Below the pieces are notes generated by a model. The model was not told where the DNA came from, ran no database searches, and worked only from the letters and a program-made list of their open reading frames with translations. A stretch of DNA of 64,000 nt from Ananas comosus. Its lineage: Eukaryota > Streptophyta > Magnoliopsida > Poales > Bromeliaceae. The DNA lies in the NCBI RefSeq assembly GCF_001540865.1, contig NC_033625.1:8605804-8669803 (forward strand). Reading direction: 5' to 3'. This document shows, in pieces, positions 1 to 11,428 of this stretch. Made by a program: the position numbers and the translations under genes. Every line of letters starts with the position of its first letter. Position 1 is the first letter of the stretch.

Positions 1-1905
1 ACACATATAAGGAACACTAAACCCATAACCGCACAAATAATCCCACGAGAATCGGTTTTCCAAAATCGATTATCGTAATTCACCGGACGTCCCAAAAATC
101 ACACCGGGACTCCGCCAGGACCCACGAAGTGTTCCGGGACTTACCAACTCGTGCCATGAGTCACTCGCTGCCACAAAACACCATGATAAAGGTGTCCTGG
201 CAGCAAACACGAAGACTCACATCGAAACGATTATCGTCAGATAACCATTCCGATCCGGGTTTCCGAAAGTGTCGTTTTCGACACCGGAAGCCACTGTCGC
301 TCACCCGTCGTCTTCGAACTCCCAAAATGACATACGTGACCAGCCAACCAGGCTCAGCGACAAAGTATATATACTATCCTTGAACATCGTCGGAAGGAAT
401 CCGAATCAAAACTGCGTTCCGTCGGCGAATATATCTGATAAACGCACTGGAAATCGATATTCGATTTTCGCAAAGGCTTTAGACCTTGGACAATCAGTCT
501 AGAGATCACCGACCACCCACACATACAGCCCACAGTAGCCAAGAAGTGTACAATTGCATAAAAGGCCCTACAAATACATAAAAATATATTATTTTATGTG
601 ATTTACAGGGTTTTATGGTTCGATCCCGAAAATCGATGAGTTTTGAGGTTAGCCGAGACACGTGCTGATAGATCTTGACGTGACGGAGGTCGTGCTCATG
701 GTCTAGAGCACAGTGGCTCACTGGGTAGGGCGCGGGAGTCACCCGAAGTTCAACGAACTATGCGTACTGAACTTAAACTGCGTTTTATTTCGCAAATCGG
801 GGCTCGCTAACCCCAAAGAAGATGAGCACGATGATCAGCACTGATCAAGGATCATCGTGCTCACTTTGGAAGGAATCGGGGTGGCCTCGGATCACCGAAA
901 CAGTGATCCCAACCCGAAAACATGCACAAACAGCCTTTAATTAGCTGACCGGGCAGGAGGAGCTAAGGCACGACCTGCAGCGGCTCGGTGGTGGAGGCGC
1001 CAGCGACAGGTGGGTGTGGCAGGTAGGGGGAAGGTCACCGCTCGCGCCGGCTGGCGACGGGAGGCGGCAGCAGCGACAGAGCAACCGAGCCCTCGCGGGC
1101 TCGGCCCGGGTTCAAATGTTCACAGCGGCCTCGGCGGCGGTTGGGGAGCCATAGGGCGGCAGTGATGGGTCGGCGGTAGTGATGGGTCGCCGAAGGTCAG
1201 AGGAGGGTGGCCAAGGTGGCCCCGAGTGGCGGTAGCGCGAGGGAAAGGAGCTGGGGTTTTCTTGGCCCTAACTTGCCCTAGGTGGCCGCAAGCTGCCAGG
1301 GGCGGCAGTGGTGGCACGCGGGGACAACGGCAGTCAACGGGAAGGGCGCCGAAGTTCCGAGGGCGTCGTTGGAAAGAGGCCTGAGGGTGGGGAATACCCT
1401 GCACAACCCTCGGCCTGCGATGGAGAGGGAGTTGGTGGTGGAGGAGATGGAGAGGAAGATGAAGATGGTGCAGGTGGCGGTTGGCCGGTCGAAGCTCGGT
1501 TGCCGGCGGCCAGGGAGCGCGCTGCGCACACGGGTGAGGAAGAAGGGGCGGCTGGGGGTCAGCTGAAGCTAGAGTTAGGGTTTCCTCCATGAAATATAGG
1601 GCTTTTCGCAAAATTTTCCACAACGCGAGCAAAATATAGTCCCTCACAGCGCGAGTAAAATGCATGTACATACCCCCACGTTCGATTTCACACAAAATGG
1701 TACATAAAATATAGGGCTTTTCGCAAAATTTCCGTTTAGCCATCTATAACCCCTCCTCGATCAATGCGCGATATCATATATATATTCCTATATATATATA
1801 ACCACCTAGCTCTCTCCTACCCAAAATAGCGCTTAGCTGCTGATTTAGACCGCTTTGTTTTCGCCAGATTTAGTCGTCGATTCGCGATAAACCATCCTCT
1901 CTCGA
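1..1905 (-). mobile_element. Diverged LTR-A relic (partial LTR, cut by window start)
   Basis: This stretch runs parallel, module by module, to the LTR-A copies at 22599-28442 and 50498-54951. It shares the Tyr-free non-coding segment with a short stem-loop (821-866), then a GC-rich block (about 950-1570), then a stretch with cacataaaatataggg-like text and a tail resembling the end of LTR-A. It reads in the minus orientation of that family. Divergence is much higher than among the other copies, so it is an old copy or a related subfamily. The open frames in the GC-rich block (1120-1743 minus, 1282-1592 plus) are proline/arginine-rich low-complexity translations and are not taken as genes. Confidence 0.7.
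821..866. other. Stem-loop conserved in LTR-A copies
   Basis: Arms GAGCACGATGATC and GATCATCGTGCTC flank a short spacer. The same dyad, with compensating differences, is found at 11380-11428, 18222-18270, 25358-25406 and 53318-53366. Confidence 0.75.
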
Positions 1906-1906
1906 T

Positions 1907-1959
1907 CCACCAATATATATATATCCTTATATATATCATATATATATATATTATATATA

Positions 1960-2001
<42 letters not shown>
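1907..2001. repeat. (TA)n tract next to MITE copy 1
   Basis: Near-pure alternating TA with a few interruptions, lying directly left of the first MITE copy. ORFs through it translate to Tyr-Ile repeats and mean nothing. Confidence 0.95.
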
Positions 2002-2222
2002 GAGTCCGGCTACGGTGTTGTAAAAGCACCAAGCACTTTGTGCTTGTAAATTTTTACTATTAGATCTACGCCTTTGATCATTTTTAACCCATTATATTAT
2101 ACTATTCAACCAACACCCACTCAACCCTGGGGCCCTCATCATCCTAACTGCACATCCCTTAATCCAAAGGTCGAAAACATACAAGCACCAATGACTTGGT
2201 ACTTTTAAAAGCATAGGAGCTC
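2002..2222. mobile_element. TA-embedded MITE, copy 1
   Basis: About 220 bp, starting GAGTCCGGCTAC and ending near AAAAGCATAGGAGCTC, with (TA)n on both sides. The body is shared with the copies at 2321-2551 and 38360-38559 (for example GCACATCCCTTAATCC and AACCAACACCCACTCAACCC). No coding capacity. TIRs are clearest in copy 2. I do not recognise a named family. Confidence 0.7.
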
Positions 2223-2223
<1 letters not shown>

Positions 2224-2259
<36 letters not shown>

Positions 2260-2271
2260 ATATATATATAT

Positions 2272-2318
<47 letters not shown>
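2224..2318. repeat. Compound (TA)n(GA)n microsatellite
   Basis: A TA run of about 50 bp passes directly into a GA run of about 45 bp, separating MITE copies 1 and 2. Confidence 0.95.
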
Positions 2319-2319
<1 letters not shown>

Positions 2320-2320
2320 A

Positions 2321-2551
2321 GAGTCCGGCTGGGATACTATCGATAGCACAAAGAATTTGGTGCTATCAAGTTTTTCTACCGTTAAATTTACCTTTTTTAC
2401 CATTTTTCAACCGTTAGATTATATATTCAACCAACCACCCACTCAACCCTAGGGAGCGCACATCATCCTAATCGCACATCTTTTAATCCAATGGTAGAAA
2501 ACTTAATAGCACCAAGTCATTGGTGCTATTAATAGTATTCCAGCCTAGTTC
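2321..2551. mobile_element. TA-embedded MITE, copy 2 with visible TIRs
   Basis: About 230 bp. The left end GGCTGGGATACTAT..ATAGCAC and the reverse complement of the right end GGCTGGAATACTAT..ATAGCACC form imperfect terminal inverted repeats of roughly 35 bp. It lies between (GA)n and (TA)n tracts. Non-coding. TIRs, small size and a TA context suggest a non-autonomous DNA transposon. The superfamily is not decided. Confidence 0.75.
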
Positions 2552-2553
2552 TA

Positions 2554-2556
<3 letters not shown>

Positions 2557-2624
<68 letters not shown>

Positions 2625-2625
2625 A
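2557..2625. repeat. (TA)n(CA)n microsatellite
   Basis: A long TA run followed by a short CA run, immediately right of MITE copy 2. Confidence 0.95.
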
Positions 2626-2679
2626 TTATATATCAAATTTCAAAATTCAAATTTGAATTTTTTTATTCAAAATCTCAGA

Positions 2680-3735
2680 TATTACAGTGTTCCGCTGACG
2701 ATTTCACTAGAAAACGCCACAAAATGAACAACAGACATCGCGAAGGCCACGGGACCTTGGACAACCAGTCCAGGGATCACAAATAGTTGTCCCACACTGC
2801 TCAAGGCAGACCGCAAGACTCAAATTGCATAAAAGCCCCTAAACAACTTATAACCGCATAATATATAAAAATAAAAGTGATGTTTAGGGTCGTTACCAAT
2901 AACTGTGCTCACTTTTCGGAGAGTCGGAAGGCGTTCGGATTGCCGGAACAGCAAGGAAGGCCCAGAATTGCCCTAAATCGAGCTTGACAGGGAGCAGGGA
3001 GCAAGGACAAGGGGCCGCGGCTACGATGGCGCAATGTGACTTGACCACTTATGCTCAAAGCTGCACCAAAGAAGCAGTAGCAACCGCAACGGTGCTCAGC
3101 GGCTGCTAAAGCCACCGGGAAGGTGTTGCCAGAGGCTTAAGGTGGCACAGGTGGGGACCAGGGGGTGCGCGCAAACTCCTTGCCCTTAGGATAGAGATAG
3201 AGAGAGAGATAATAAGAGGAAAGTTGAGGGAGGAGAAGAATATGGGTTTGGCCGGTCGGATCTCGGTCACCGGCGGCCAAGAAACGCGCGGCGCACGCAG
3301 AGAGGTAAGGGTGCCGGCTGGGCTCGGGTGAGGGAGATGAAGAACTAGGGTTAGGGTTTTGGAGAGAAGAAACCCTAAGTTGCTTATATATAGTAGAAGG
3401 GAAAATGCAAATAAGTCCTCCAAACAACATAATTTCAACCTAGGTCCCTCAACGCGTGTAAAACGTGCGAAGGCACCTTCGTGAGTGATCTCATGCAAAT
3501 CGATACATAAAATAATAGGTATTTTCAAAAAATACCAATTTTCCAATATTGATCCTTTCTCGAACAACGTACAATTTCGGACGATCGACTCATCAGATTT
3601 GCTTACGGCTTGCACCAGCACCTCCGGCACTGCTAGACTATCAAAACTACAATTTTGTTTCACCAGAATCAGTCGCCAATTCACAACAAATTTATACTCT
3701 TTCTGTCTCCACATAAATACCTATATATATATATA

Positions 3736-3781
<46 letters not shown>

Positions 3782-3827
3782 AATTCAAATTGAATTTCAC
3801 CCAAAAAATGAAATTTCAAATATTACA
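2680..3827 (-). mobile_element. Second LTR-A-like relic
   Basis: Contains gaccttggacaaccagtcca and a downstream cataaaagccc, matching the LTR-A text at 25020-25100. A promoter-like and leader-like half with agggtttt follows, then a terminal part resembling 19330-19640. It breaks off at 3827, where a solo LTR has inserted. Family assignment rests on shared order of short matches, not on long identity. Confidence 0.5.
3721..3777. repeat. (TA)n tract
   Basis: Alternating TA of about 55 bp near the end of the LTR-A-like relic. Confidence 0.95.
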
Positions 3828-3927
3828 TGTAACATACCACATCCCTCGTAAATCGTGCCGAGTTCCGTCAAAACGAGCAGAGCGCAGAGTGGAACGAGTT
3901 GGTATAGGCCCTAAGTGCATTGGAGCC

Positions 3928-3958
<31 letters not shown>

Positions 3959-6332
3959 CAAAGGGACCCGAGAGAGTGAAGTTTCAAAATCTGGCTAAGT
4001 CCCAGATTTTGTGCTCTCGGGGACCGGTCCCTGAAGAAGAGACCGGTCCCCGTGCGCGTAGCCTGCCAGGAATCCTGAGACAACCGGTCCCTGACAGTGA
4101 GACCGGTCCTCGGGAGACCGGTCCCTGAAGAAGAGACCGGTCCCTCACTGTGCAGCCAGCCAAAAATTTCGAAATTCGGCTAAGTCCTGGAAACCCAATG
4201 TTCGGGAACCGGTCCCTGGTCGGGGAAATCGGTCCCCGACTGCGAAAGTTGCCCAGTCTGGGCAGTGCACAGTATAGGAAGTGGAGGGGCTTAAGTGCAA
4301 ATGTCGCAATACCTTATATGGCCCTAGCCCTCTCTCCCACAGCCATTTTCACCCTCTTCTCATTTCCCTCTCTTTCTCTCTCTAGAACCGTAGCCCTAGG
4401 GCTTGGAGAAGAAGAAGAAGAAGCAAGGAGAAGGTGGATTTGGAGGCTTTGGTGGGTCTTGGAGCTCTCCAACAAAGAGGAGCTTGGTGGAACTTGTGCT
4501 AACGTGAGTTTCTAGCATGTAGAACTCAAGGGTTTGGTTTTAAACCTTAGGATTTAGAGTTTTGATCCTCTAATTAACCTAAAAACCCTCTATTGACCTT
4601 GAAACCATGAAATCCACGGTTTTCTTGAGGAGCTCTCATGGTGGATCAAAAGGGCTCATGGTAGATGCCCTAGGGATGGTTCCAAGAGCCTAGAAATCTT
4701 AGTAGGATGCTTCTTAGGTGATTCTAAGCTATTATTTGCTTAAGGTTGGGATCAATCCAAGAGGAAACCCTAGATGACATTGTTAGGGCTCAAATTTGGG
4801 GCTTTTGCCCTATGATTTTTCGGGGACGAATTGACCTCGTAGAAACCTAATTGGGGATGTCCTCGACGCGTGGGACAACTCCGTTTAACGATTACGAAAA
4901 TGTTTAAAAATGGTTCATGTATAAAGGGGCCTAATTTGGCACTATTTTGAATATAGGACGCGGATTCGGCGTTCGTAACGTTCGGGAGTCTCCATATTCA
5001 TCATCTACTACCACTCAAGGTGGGGGGTGCACGCCGGAATCATCGGATTCCCCTTTATGTCTATTTTCGCCTTTGTTGAGCATATTTGTATATAGAGTCA
5101 TTCATGCATAGTAGGGATATTTACATGTGATTAGTGGTTAGAGTTTCAATATTGTGCTTCTAACGTAGTTGAACATAGTGATTGAATATGAACCATAATG
5201 GACATGTATGTAGAACCCTAGAAGATGTATGAATACAAGACTTGGACCTTGATTGTAGTAAACAAGGGTGACAATGACAATAGAGACATGATTGCCCATG
5301 AGAATGAACTTGTTACACAAGGTTTAACAATAATGGTATTGAGACAAGAACAATATAGAACGTGACATGAACAATAGGTAAGAACCTATCAAGACATCGG
5401 CATTATAATTTGTGGCAATGTATCCTCAACTTGAGGATTGGATCGAGGCGCACGTGGACGTAGGCTTGAGGGAGGTCGCTCCTCCTCAAGTGGTGTACTT
5501 CGAAGTGTAGACACCAACGGGGAAGTACCCCATCAACGATCCCTCGGGTGGTTATGCTTAAAGCCTCCCCCGGTAGACAGGAGATGGAACGGTGAGCTAT
5601 TGGGGTTAACAAAGTTAACCGGTAAGATTGGGTACAGAAAGATAAGGTAATGATAAAGAACATGCATGCATGCATACTATATATTGTTATTGATTACATA
5701 TATCCACTGACACTCTTCTGCAGGCATAGTATTAGATGTATTAGTACTGGCTACTTTTCTTTCCTTGAAATATTTATGCCTAGATAGACCTAGTGGGTAA
5801 GTCGACGAGGTCGGATGCCGAACCCACTAGGAATTTCGTTGTAGTTCTCACACGACTAACCCTACAGATCCGAGTACGAGCGGGGTGGCGGAGGACCGGG
5901 GCAAGGGTTTAGCGCCATAGATAGTGGCCATCGGGACTTTTTCACATTTTGTAGTCATTTACCCTTTTTGGTTTACATGTATAAACTTCTTTTGTTGATT
6001 TGAAAAGTTGTAAAGTTGAAAACAAATATGTAATTGGGTGAATGGCTAAATGTAAAGAATGATAAATGAAAGCATGAAATGTAATAGTTCAGTTTACTTT
6101 TATTTGGTGCAAAAGCAATCAAGTATTATACATGGTTGAATGTATTAGCTTAGAGCTTTCGCTTCCGTTGTTGCTTGCCCTCGTGCAAGCCTTATATAAA
6201 TGCTAATCTCGTTGTTTGATTGCTTTATTATACATGTTTTAGAGCCTTGGGCGGACGGGGGAGGCTCCGTCCGTTCGGCGTCTGTTGACGTGACCCGAAC
6301 CCGACCAAATTGGCGGGGATTGGGGCGTCACA
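3828..6332 (+). mobile_element. Solo LTR-D (2.5 kb) with TSD TTACA
   Basis: Begins TGTAACATACC, ends GGGGCGTCACA, and is flanked by a perfect 5 bp duplication TTACA (3823-3827 and 6333-6337). No internal region, primer-binding site or polypurine tract is present, so it is a solo LTR. In order it holds a (TA)n patch (3930-3955), a cluster of ACCGGT palindromes, a CT-rich and then purine-rich leader (about 4360-4440), text like a plant intron start, a GGTGGGGGGTGCACGCCGG motif, a CTAGTGGG..CCCACTAG stem-loop (about 5789-5832) and a GGGCGGACGG module (about 6250). This layout is shared with LTR-B and LTR-C, so it belongs to the same chromovirus-type group. Confidence 0.88.
4018..4245. promoter_or_regulatory. 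ACCGGT palindrome cluster of LTR-D
   Basis: Seven ACCGGT sites and one variant, mostly in the context GGGACCGGTCCC, lie within about 230 bp just upstream of the CT-rich leader. The regulatory role is inferred from position only. Confidence 0.55.
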
Positions 6333-6337
6333 TTACA

Positions 6338-6545
6338 CCACATGAGTATACCCCGATTGCCCCAACAAACTTAAGAGATTATTCGCAAATGGATTCTACT
6401 GAGAGGGTTAGACCGCTTACCTGGTACACCCTGAACCATAATAGCAATCGTCGATGATTGAGATTCCAAAAGGCTATTTGGCTCAACAATTCGAGGGTAT
6501 AGAGTGCACCTTTAGGGTTAGATTTAGCTAGATCGGAGTAGCAAT
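6338..6545. other. Unassigned spacer between two solo LTRs
   Basis: About 210 bp that match no other part of the window. It continues after the solo LTR-B at 9133-9254. I see no gene in it. Confidence 0.5.
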
Positions 6546-9127
6546 TGTAATATACCAAAACTTCGGTAGAGTATATCGAGCTTTAGTCAAATTGACCAAA
6601 GTGTGCGAGAGAAATAGTTGGACAAAGTCTTAGAGTTAAGTTCCGAATGCGATTGAAGGGTTTTAGCATTACTCGGCACGAAAAGGAACTGAGCACTGCC
6701 AAAACTGCAGTCTGGGTACTGCTTAACCGGTGAAGCACCAGGGCAGTACCGGTACCAAACAGGCCACCCAAGAAGCCATCTCTCGGGTTTGGCCTCTGTC
6801 AAGCTACTTAACCGGTGACGGCCCCGATGCGTACCGGTACCCCGCAGCAACCCGAGAACAGCAGCTCTCGGGTTTGGACAGTTGAACAAGGGCATACCGG
6901 TGATGCCCACCCGCTTACCGGTACCTTGCACTACGAACAGCAGGTTGCAGTCTGCTGCAAATAAGAATGTTTGGAGGGCTTGGTTGCAATTGTAGCAGCT
7001 TATAAAATCTCCCTATCTCCTCTTCTCTTGTTCACAGCCAAGGGAACCCTAAAAGAGCTCTCTCTCTTTCTCTCGGAAGTCTCTCTCTCTCTTGGGGGTG
7101 GATCAAGAGGAGATTTAGAGGAGGAATTGGAGAAGATTTGGACCTTTGGAGAATCTAGAGCTCTCCTACAAGGTGGAGCATGTGGTGTTCATAGGCTAAG
7201 GTGAGGTTTCTTGTAAGATCTTATTTAGGGTTTGGTTTTATACCATAGAACACTTGGTTTTGATCTTCTTACATGGAAGGAAACCTAGTAGAGACCTTGG
7301 AACCTCATGAAATTCTATGTTGTTCATGAGCTCTCATGGTAGAACTCTAGGGTTTGGTTCAAATGCCCTAAGAATGGTTTTAGATGGATCTAGATGAGTT
7401 TCTAGAGGATGATAAGCTTGTTTTTGCTTACCTCCAAAATTCATATGGTGTATGTTGCTATAGTGCATTGTTAGGGCACCAAAATTGGAGCTTTTGTCAT
7501 AGGTTGGTTTAAAGGTAAATTGACCTTGTAGAAACCTAATTGAAGATATTTCCGACGCATTGGTGGACTCGGTTCCAAGATCCAACGAGTCTACACAAAG
7601 ATATTGGAGAAAAAACCTATTTTGGCTTCATTTTTCGCAGTTAAGAGAAATAGGGGTTTAAAAATCACGAGATTTGAATCGTAGCACCCTACCAACCATA
7701 CGAGGTGGGTGGTGCTTTCTGAAATCCTCGAATTTTTCTTTTATGTCTAAAATATCATTTCTTGAGCATATGTATATATTGAGCTTCATGCATTGTAGGG
7801 TGATTTGAGAGTATATTGTTGCATGTTGTGAGTACAAATGCATATGAGATGATTGTAAACTAATGAGAACTTGTAAAATCCTATGTATGCATGAATGATG
7901 ACAAGAACCTAGAAAAGGCAAAGAATCTAGTGACATTGAGAACAAATAACATTATGACATCCATAGTAGAGTGGCATCAATGAGTTTTGGAATGCTAGTG
8001 TTAGAAGTGTGGCATTAATGAGAACAATAAATGCATGAGATTGAGTATAAAGAACATGTAGTGTGTGTGACACTAATGAGAGTTAAAGAATGCAAAATAT
8101 GAGATAGTTGACATTATGACACAACATGGCATAACATCCTTATAGTTAAGGGTCAAATGAGCATTGCATCTTTTGAGTTAAGGATTGGATTGAACTTGGC
8201 ATCCTTAAAGTTAAGGATTGGATCATACTCACCTATAAGTCTTGGCTTGAGGGTGGTAGCTCCCCCTCAAGCGATGAGCTCCGGAGTGTCATCACTGGGT
8301 TGGTGTTTTTCGCAGAGGTCGGTCCCGTCGGGTTGTAGCGAGTACCTCCCTGATATTAGGGATTTGAGTTGGTGAGTCTATTGAGGGTGAAACCTACGGG
8401 TTAGCTAAGAGATTGAGTAAAGGAATTGTGATCTTGCATGCATCATCAGCATTCTAATTGAGCATAATTGTTGATTATATCTTGTTCAGGCATATTAGCT
8501 GCATATGTATAGTTGGTTACTATCTATTTGTTTATTCTTCTATTATGCTTGATTTAGACCTAGTAGGAAAGTCGGCGAGGTCGGCGGCCGAACCCACTGG
8601 AAACTTTGTTGTAGTTCTCACCCTACTATTTTCACAGAGCTGGGACCGAGTGAGCCGGCCGATGATCGCGGTAAAGGTATCGCGCCCTAGACATAGACTA
8701 CCCGAGATGGTTTCATATTTACTTAGTTGCATACCCTTACGTCATCTTTTGTATTTAATGATACTAGTTGTATGAATGATGTATGAAAGCAAAAAGCTTA
8801 TATTTTGGAAGAGATGTTATGTACATTTTGAGATCATGTGATGTAAAAAAAATGATGAAAGAATGTAAAAGAATTTAAATGTTGAATGCATGTATGTGGT
8901 TAAAAGTTAATCATTATACTTGTATGTTTATAATAGTTTAGAATCTTTCACTTTTGGCTATTGCTTGCCCTCGTGCAAGTCATATATGTTTATGTTTCCG
9001 CATGTGCAAAACTTTATACTCGATTTGTACTTGTGTTGAGCCTTGGGCGGACAGGAGAGGTGCTGTCCATTCGGCGTCTGTTCGACGTGCCCGAACCGAC
9101 GAAATGGGCCGGTCCCGGGGCATGACA
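6546..9127 (+). mobile_element. Solo LTR-B (2.6 kb)
   Basis: Begins TGTAATATACC and ends GGGGCATGACA. Flanks are GCAAT (6541-6545) and GCAAC (9128-9132), a 5 bp TSD with one mismatch. Its first 100 bases match the start of the 3' LTR of the minus-strand chromovirus at 56853-59448 (for example TTTAG-CAAATTG and GAGAGAAAT in the same order), so both are one family. Internal modules are ACCGGT sites (6728-6925), a CT-rich leader (about 7055-7095), an intron-like stretch, the CTAGTAGG..CCCACTGG stem-loop (about 8557-8601) and a GGACAGGAGAGGTGCTGTCC hairpin (about 9050-9069). No coding capacity. Confidence 0.85.
6728..6925. promoter_or_regulatory. ACCGGT cluster of LTR-B
   Basis: Six ACCGGT sites, three of them in GTACCGGTAC or TACCGGTACC form, just upstream of the leader of this solo LTR. 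Confidence 0.5.
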
Positions 9128-9254
9128 GCAACAGTTGCAGAAGAGACTTCTCTGAGACTGAGGGCTACGATGATGATTAAACCATTATGGCTCCGTGAAT
9201 CTGATCTTGGGTTTGATCCGCTATTGATGGTAATCTCGGAAACACTGGGGAAAG
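9128..9254. other. Unassigned spacer left of Cassandra
   Basis: Continues the host sequence of 6338-6545. Probably part of a decayed element, together with 13969-14068. No gene seen. Confidence 0.4.
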
Positions 9255-9257
9255 TGT

Positions 9258-9335
9258 GACACCCCAACTTCCAGGGGATTACCCATCCTAGAACTACTCT
9301 CGTCCTAGTATGCTTAGCATGCTTAACTCTCTTAA
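9258..9335 (-). other. 5S rRNA-like segment in Cassandra LTR 1
   Basis: On the minus strand it reads GAGTTAAGCATGCT..TAGGATGGGTAATCCCC, resembling the pol III internal control region of 5S rRNA (box A, intermediate element, box C). It is degenerate compared with the copy at 27054-27115. Confidence 0.75.
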
Positions 9336-9631
9336 CCTCTTGGGCCTAGCCACCACCCAAAATGCTTAAGTCGGGTTAAAAGTTTTAACTCTATTATATC
9401 TTATATATAGGACTACCTAGGGTCACATTCTCCCCCCTTAAGCCCTGACGTCTTCGTCAGGCTCAGACGCACAAGTATCAGGAGATGTGAGACTCGTTTC
9501 GCTAGCCTAAATTGACCTTATAATAAGTTGCACTCCACCCACAATAGTCTCATGCTTACCCGCTGTACAATCCTTAATCAACCAAAACTCATCTCACACT
9601 TTCGGCTGGTAATTGGCTATGCTACCAACTG

Positions 9632-9705
9632 TGAAGCCCCAACTTCCCAGAGGGTCACCCATCCTAGGACTACACCCATCCTAGTCACGCTTAACTCTCT
9701 TCACC
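9632..9705 (-). other. 5S rRNA-like segment in Cassandra LTR 2
   Basis: Contains GAGGGTCACCCATCCTAGGA and CGCTTAACTCT. This is the reverse complement of the 5S box C and box A neighbourhood. Confidence 0.8.
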
Positions 9706-10051
9706 TTTTGGACCTAGCCACCTGTAAGGACTGAGATTTTGGCAGTGTAGTTAAACTCTCTATTGACGATATTTTTGTGTGTTATTTAATTACATAAACA
9801 CTCATCAAGTTTCAGGAGAAAACGAGTTAGAATGGAGAAGTTACGCGATCAATACTAATCACTTAAAGTGAATAGTAACTCCGATTTTCCGGCGAAGCCA
9901 ATGAGTGGAGAAGGCTTCCGGTGCGTATTGGACTCCGTTCATAGCAATCCAATAGCTCATTTTGAACGGTTCGACTATTCTGAAACCTATGGCACTGATG
10001 GATTTGGGTTCTGATGCACGGTTTTTGAGAAAAAGGGGTTTGATTGGATTT

Positions 10052-10053
<2 letters not shown>

Positions 10054-10122
<69 letters not shown>
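10054..10122. repeat. (TA)n tract followed by an N gap
   Basis: About 70 bp of TA, then 17 unknown bases at 10130-10146 and more TA. The gap is an assembly artefact at a microsatellite. Confidence 0.95.
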
Positions 10123-10124
<2 letters not shown>

Positions 10125-10483
10125 AAAATNNNNNNNNNNNNNNNNNTATATATATATAAGTATGATGATTGGTGGATTGCAGAGAGGGCTGGGTTCGTCG
10201 TAAATCGAAGACCAAATCGGATGAAATTAGATTCGATGTCCCAGCCATGCTGAACACGCTGGCGCAATCCGTTCGGAAATCCGACCAACGGATCTTCGGG
10301 AATCGTAAAATGTTCGCTAAGGGGTCGAAATCATTAAAACGGAAAAATTGCGAAAGGTCCAATATTTTATGCGCCGTTTTGCGTGATTTTGAACGTCGAG
10401 GTACGTACGCGCATATTACACGCACTGGCAGGGACTGGGTTGAGATTTTACAGTTTCGGAGGACTAAACTGTAATTAAACCTT

Positions 10484-10493
10484 TATATATAAA
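10484..10493 (+). promoter_or_regulatory. TATA-like element of LTR-A
   Basis: TATATATAAA lies about 25 bp upstream of GGGTTTCATAAAGAAACCC and the start of the GC-rich leader. Position relative to the leader suggests the LTR core promoter. Inferred only. Confidence 0.5.
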
Positions 10494-11379
10494 TGATTGC
10501 ATCTAGGGTTTCATAAAGAAACCCTAGCTCCTGGATCCCCTCCTCAGCTGAGCTAACCCTAGCCGCCCCACCTCCTCCGAGCCCTCGCTATGCGCGCGCG
10601 CCGGCCGCCAGCAAGCTGCTCCGGCCGCCTGAAAATCACCCCGACCTCTCACCTAGCTCCTCCCTCCACCTTGCAGCCACCACATCATCTGACAGCCACG
10701 GAGAACCACCCTCGTGTGTCACAGCCTTCCCCTTGGCCAAGATCCCTCTTCGGTGCCGTCACCGGCCGTCCCCGCCATCAGCGCGCGCCGCCTGAGCCAC
10801 CTGTGCGAGCTGCGGCCAGCCTGGGTCAGCTCGGGCCGAGCTGACTTCAGCTCGGGGCCCGTTTGTTGAAGCCACCTTATCTCGGCCGCCACGACTCCCT
10901 CCGGCCTCTAGCAACCTCCGGCACGCTTCCCTGCCGTCCCCACGCACCGCCGGCCATCGCTCGTGCACCCTACAACCGCCCAGATTTGGTGCAGGCCGAG
11001 GCGGAGCTACCTCGGCCATCGCGTGTCGTCGCCGCCCACAGCGGGGCGCACCACCCTTCCCTCGGCCTCCGGCGACGGATCGTCGTCGCCCTGATCTCGT
11101 CCGACCGCCGCCCGGCCGCCATCGCCCTTGAACCCGAGAGCTAAGTGGCGGCTTTGATCTCTGCCACCGCGCCACCGGTTGCCGCCCGCCGCCGGCCAGC
11201 ACCCTCCCCGGACCTCTCGGACCGGCCGCACACGCCCTCGGTCGGAGCGACTGCCATCCGGCCGCCGGCGACCAACCCTAGCTCCCACTGCTCTGGTAAG
11301 GCTATTACGTAAATTCCAGCACACTGTTTTGGGTTTCCGGTCACCTTTTCGGTGATCCGAGGGCACCCCGATGACTGTG

Positions 11380-11428
11380 GAAATGAGCACGATCATCCTT
11401 GTTTCGTGCTGAACATCGTGCTCACCTC
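11380..11428. other. Stem-loop conserved in LTR-A copies
   Basis: Arms ATGAGCACGATC / catCGTGCTCA around a short loop. This is the plus-orientation version of the dyad seen in the other copies. One arm has drifted. Confidence 0.65.

Noticed and set aside
9859..10425. Minus-strand open frame of 188 codons
   Set aside because: Runs through a (TA)n tract and an N gap inside LTR-A; Tyr-Ile repeats only.
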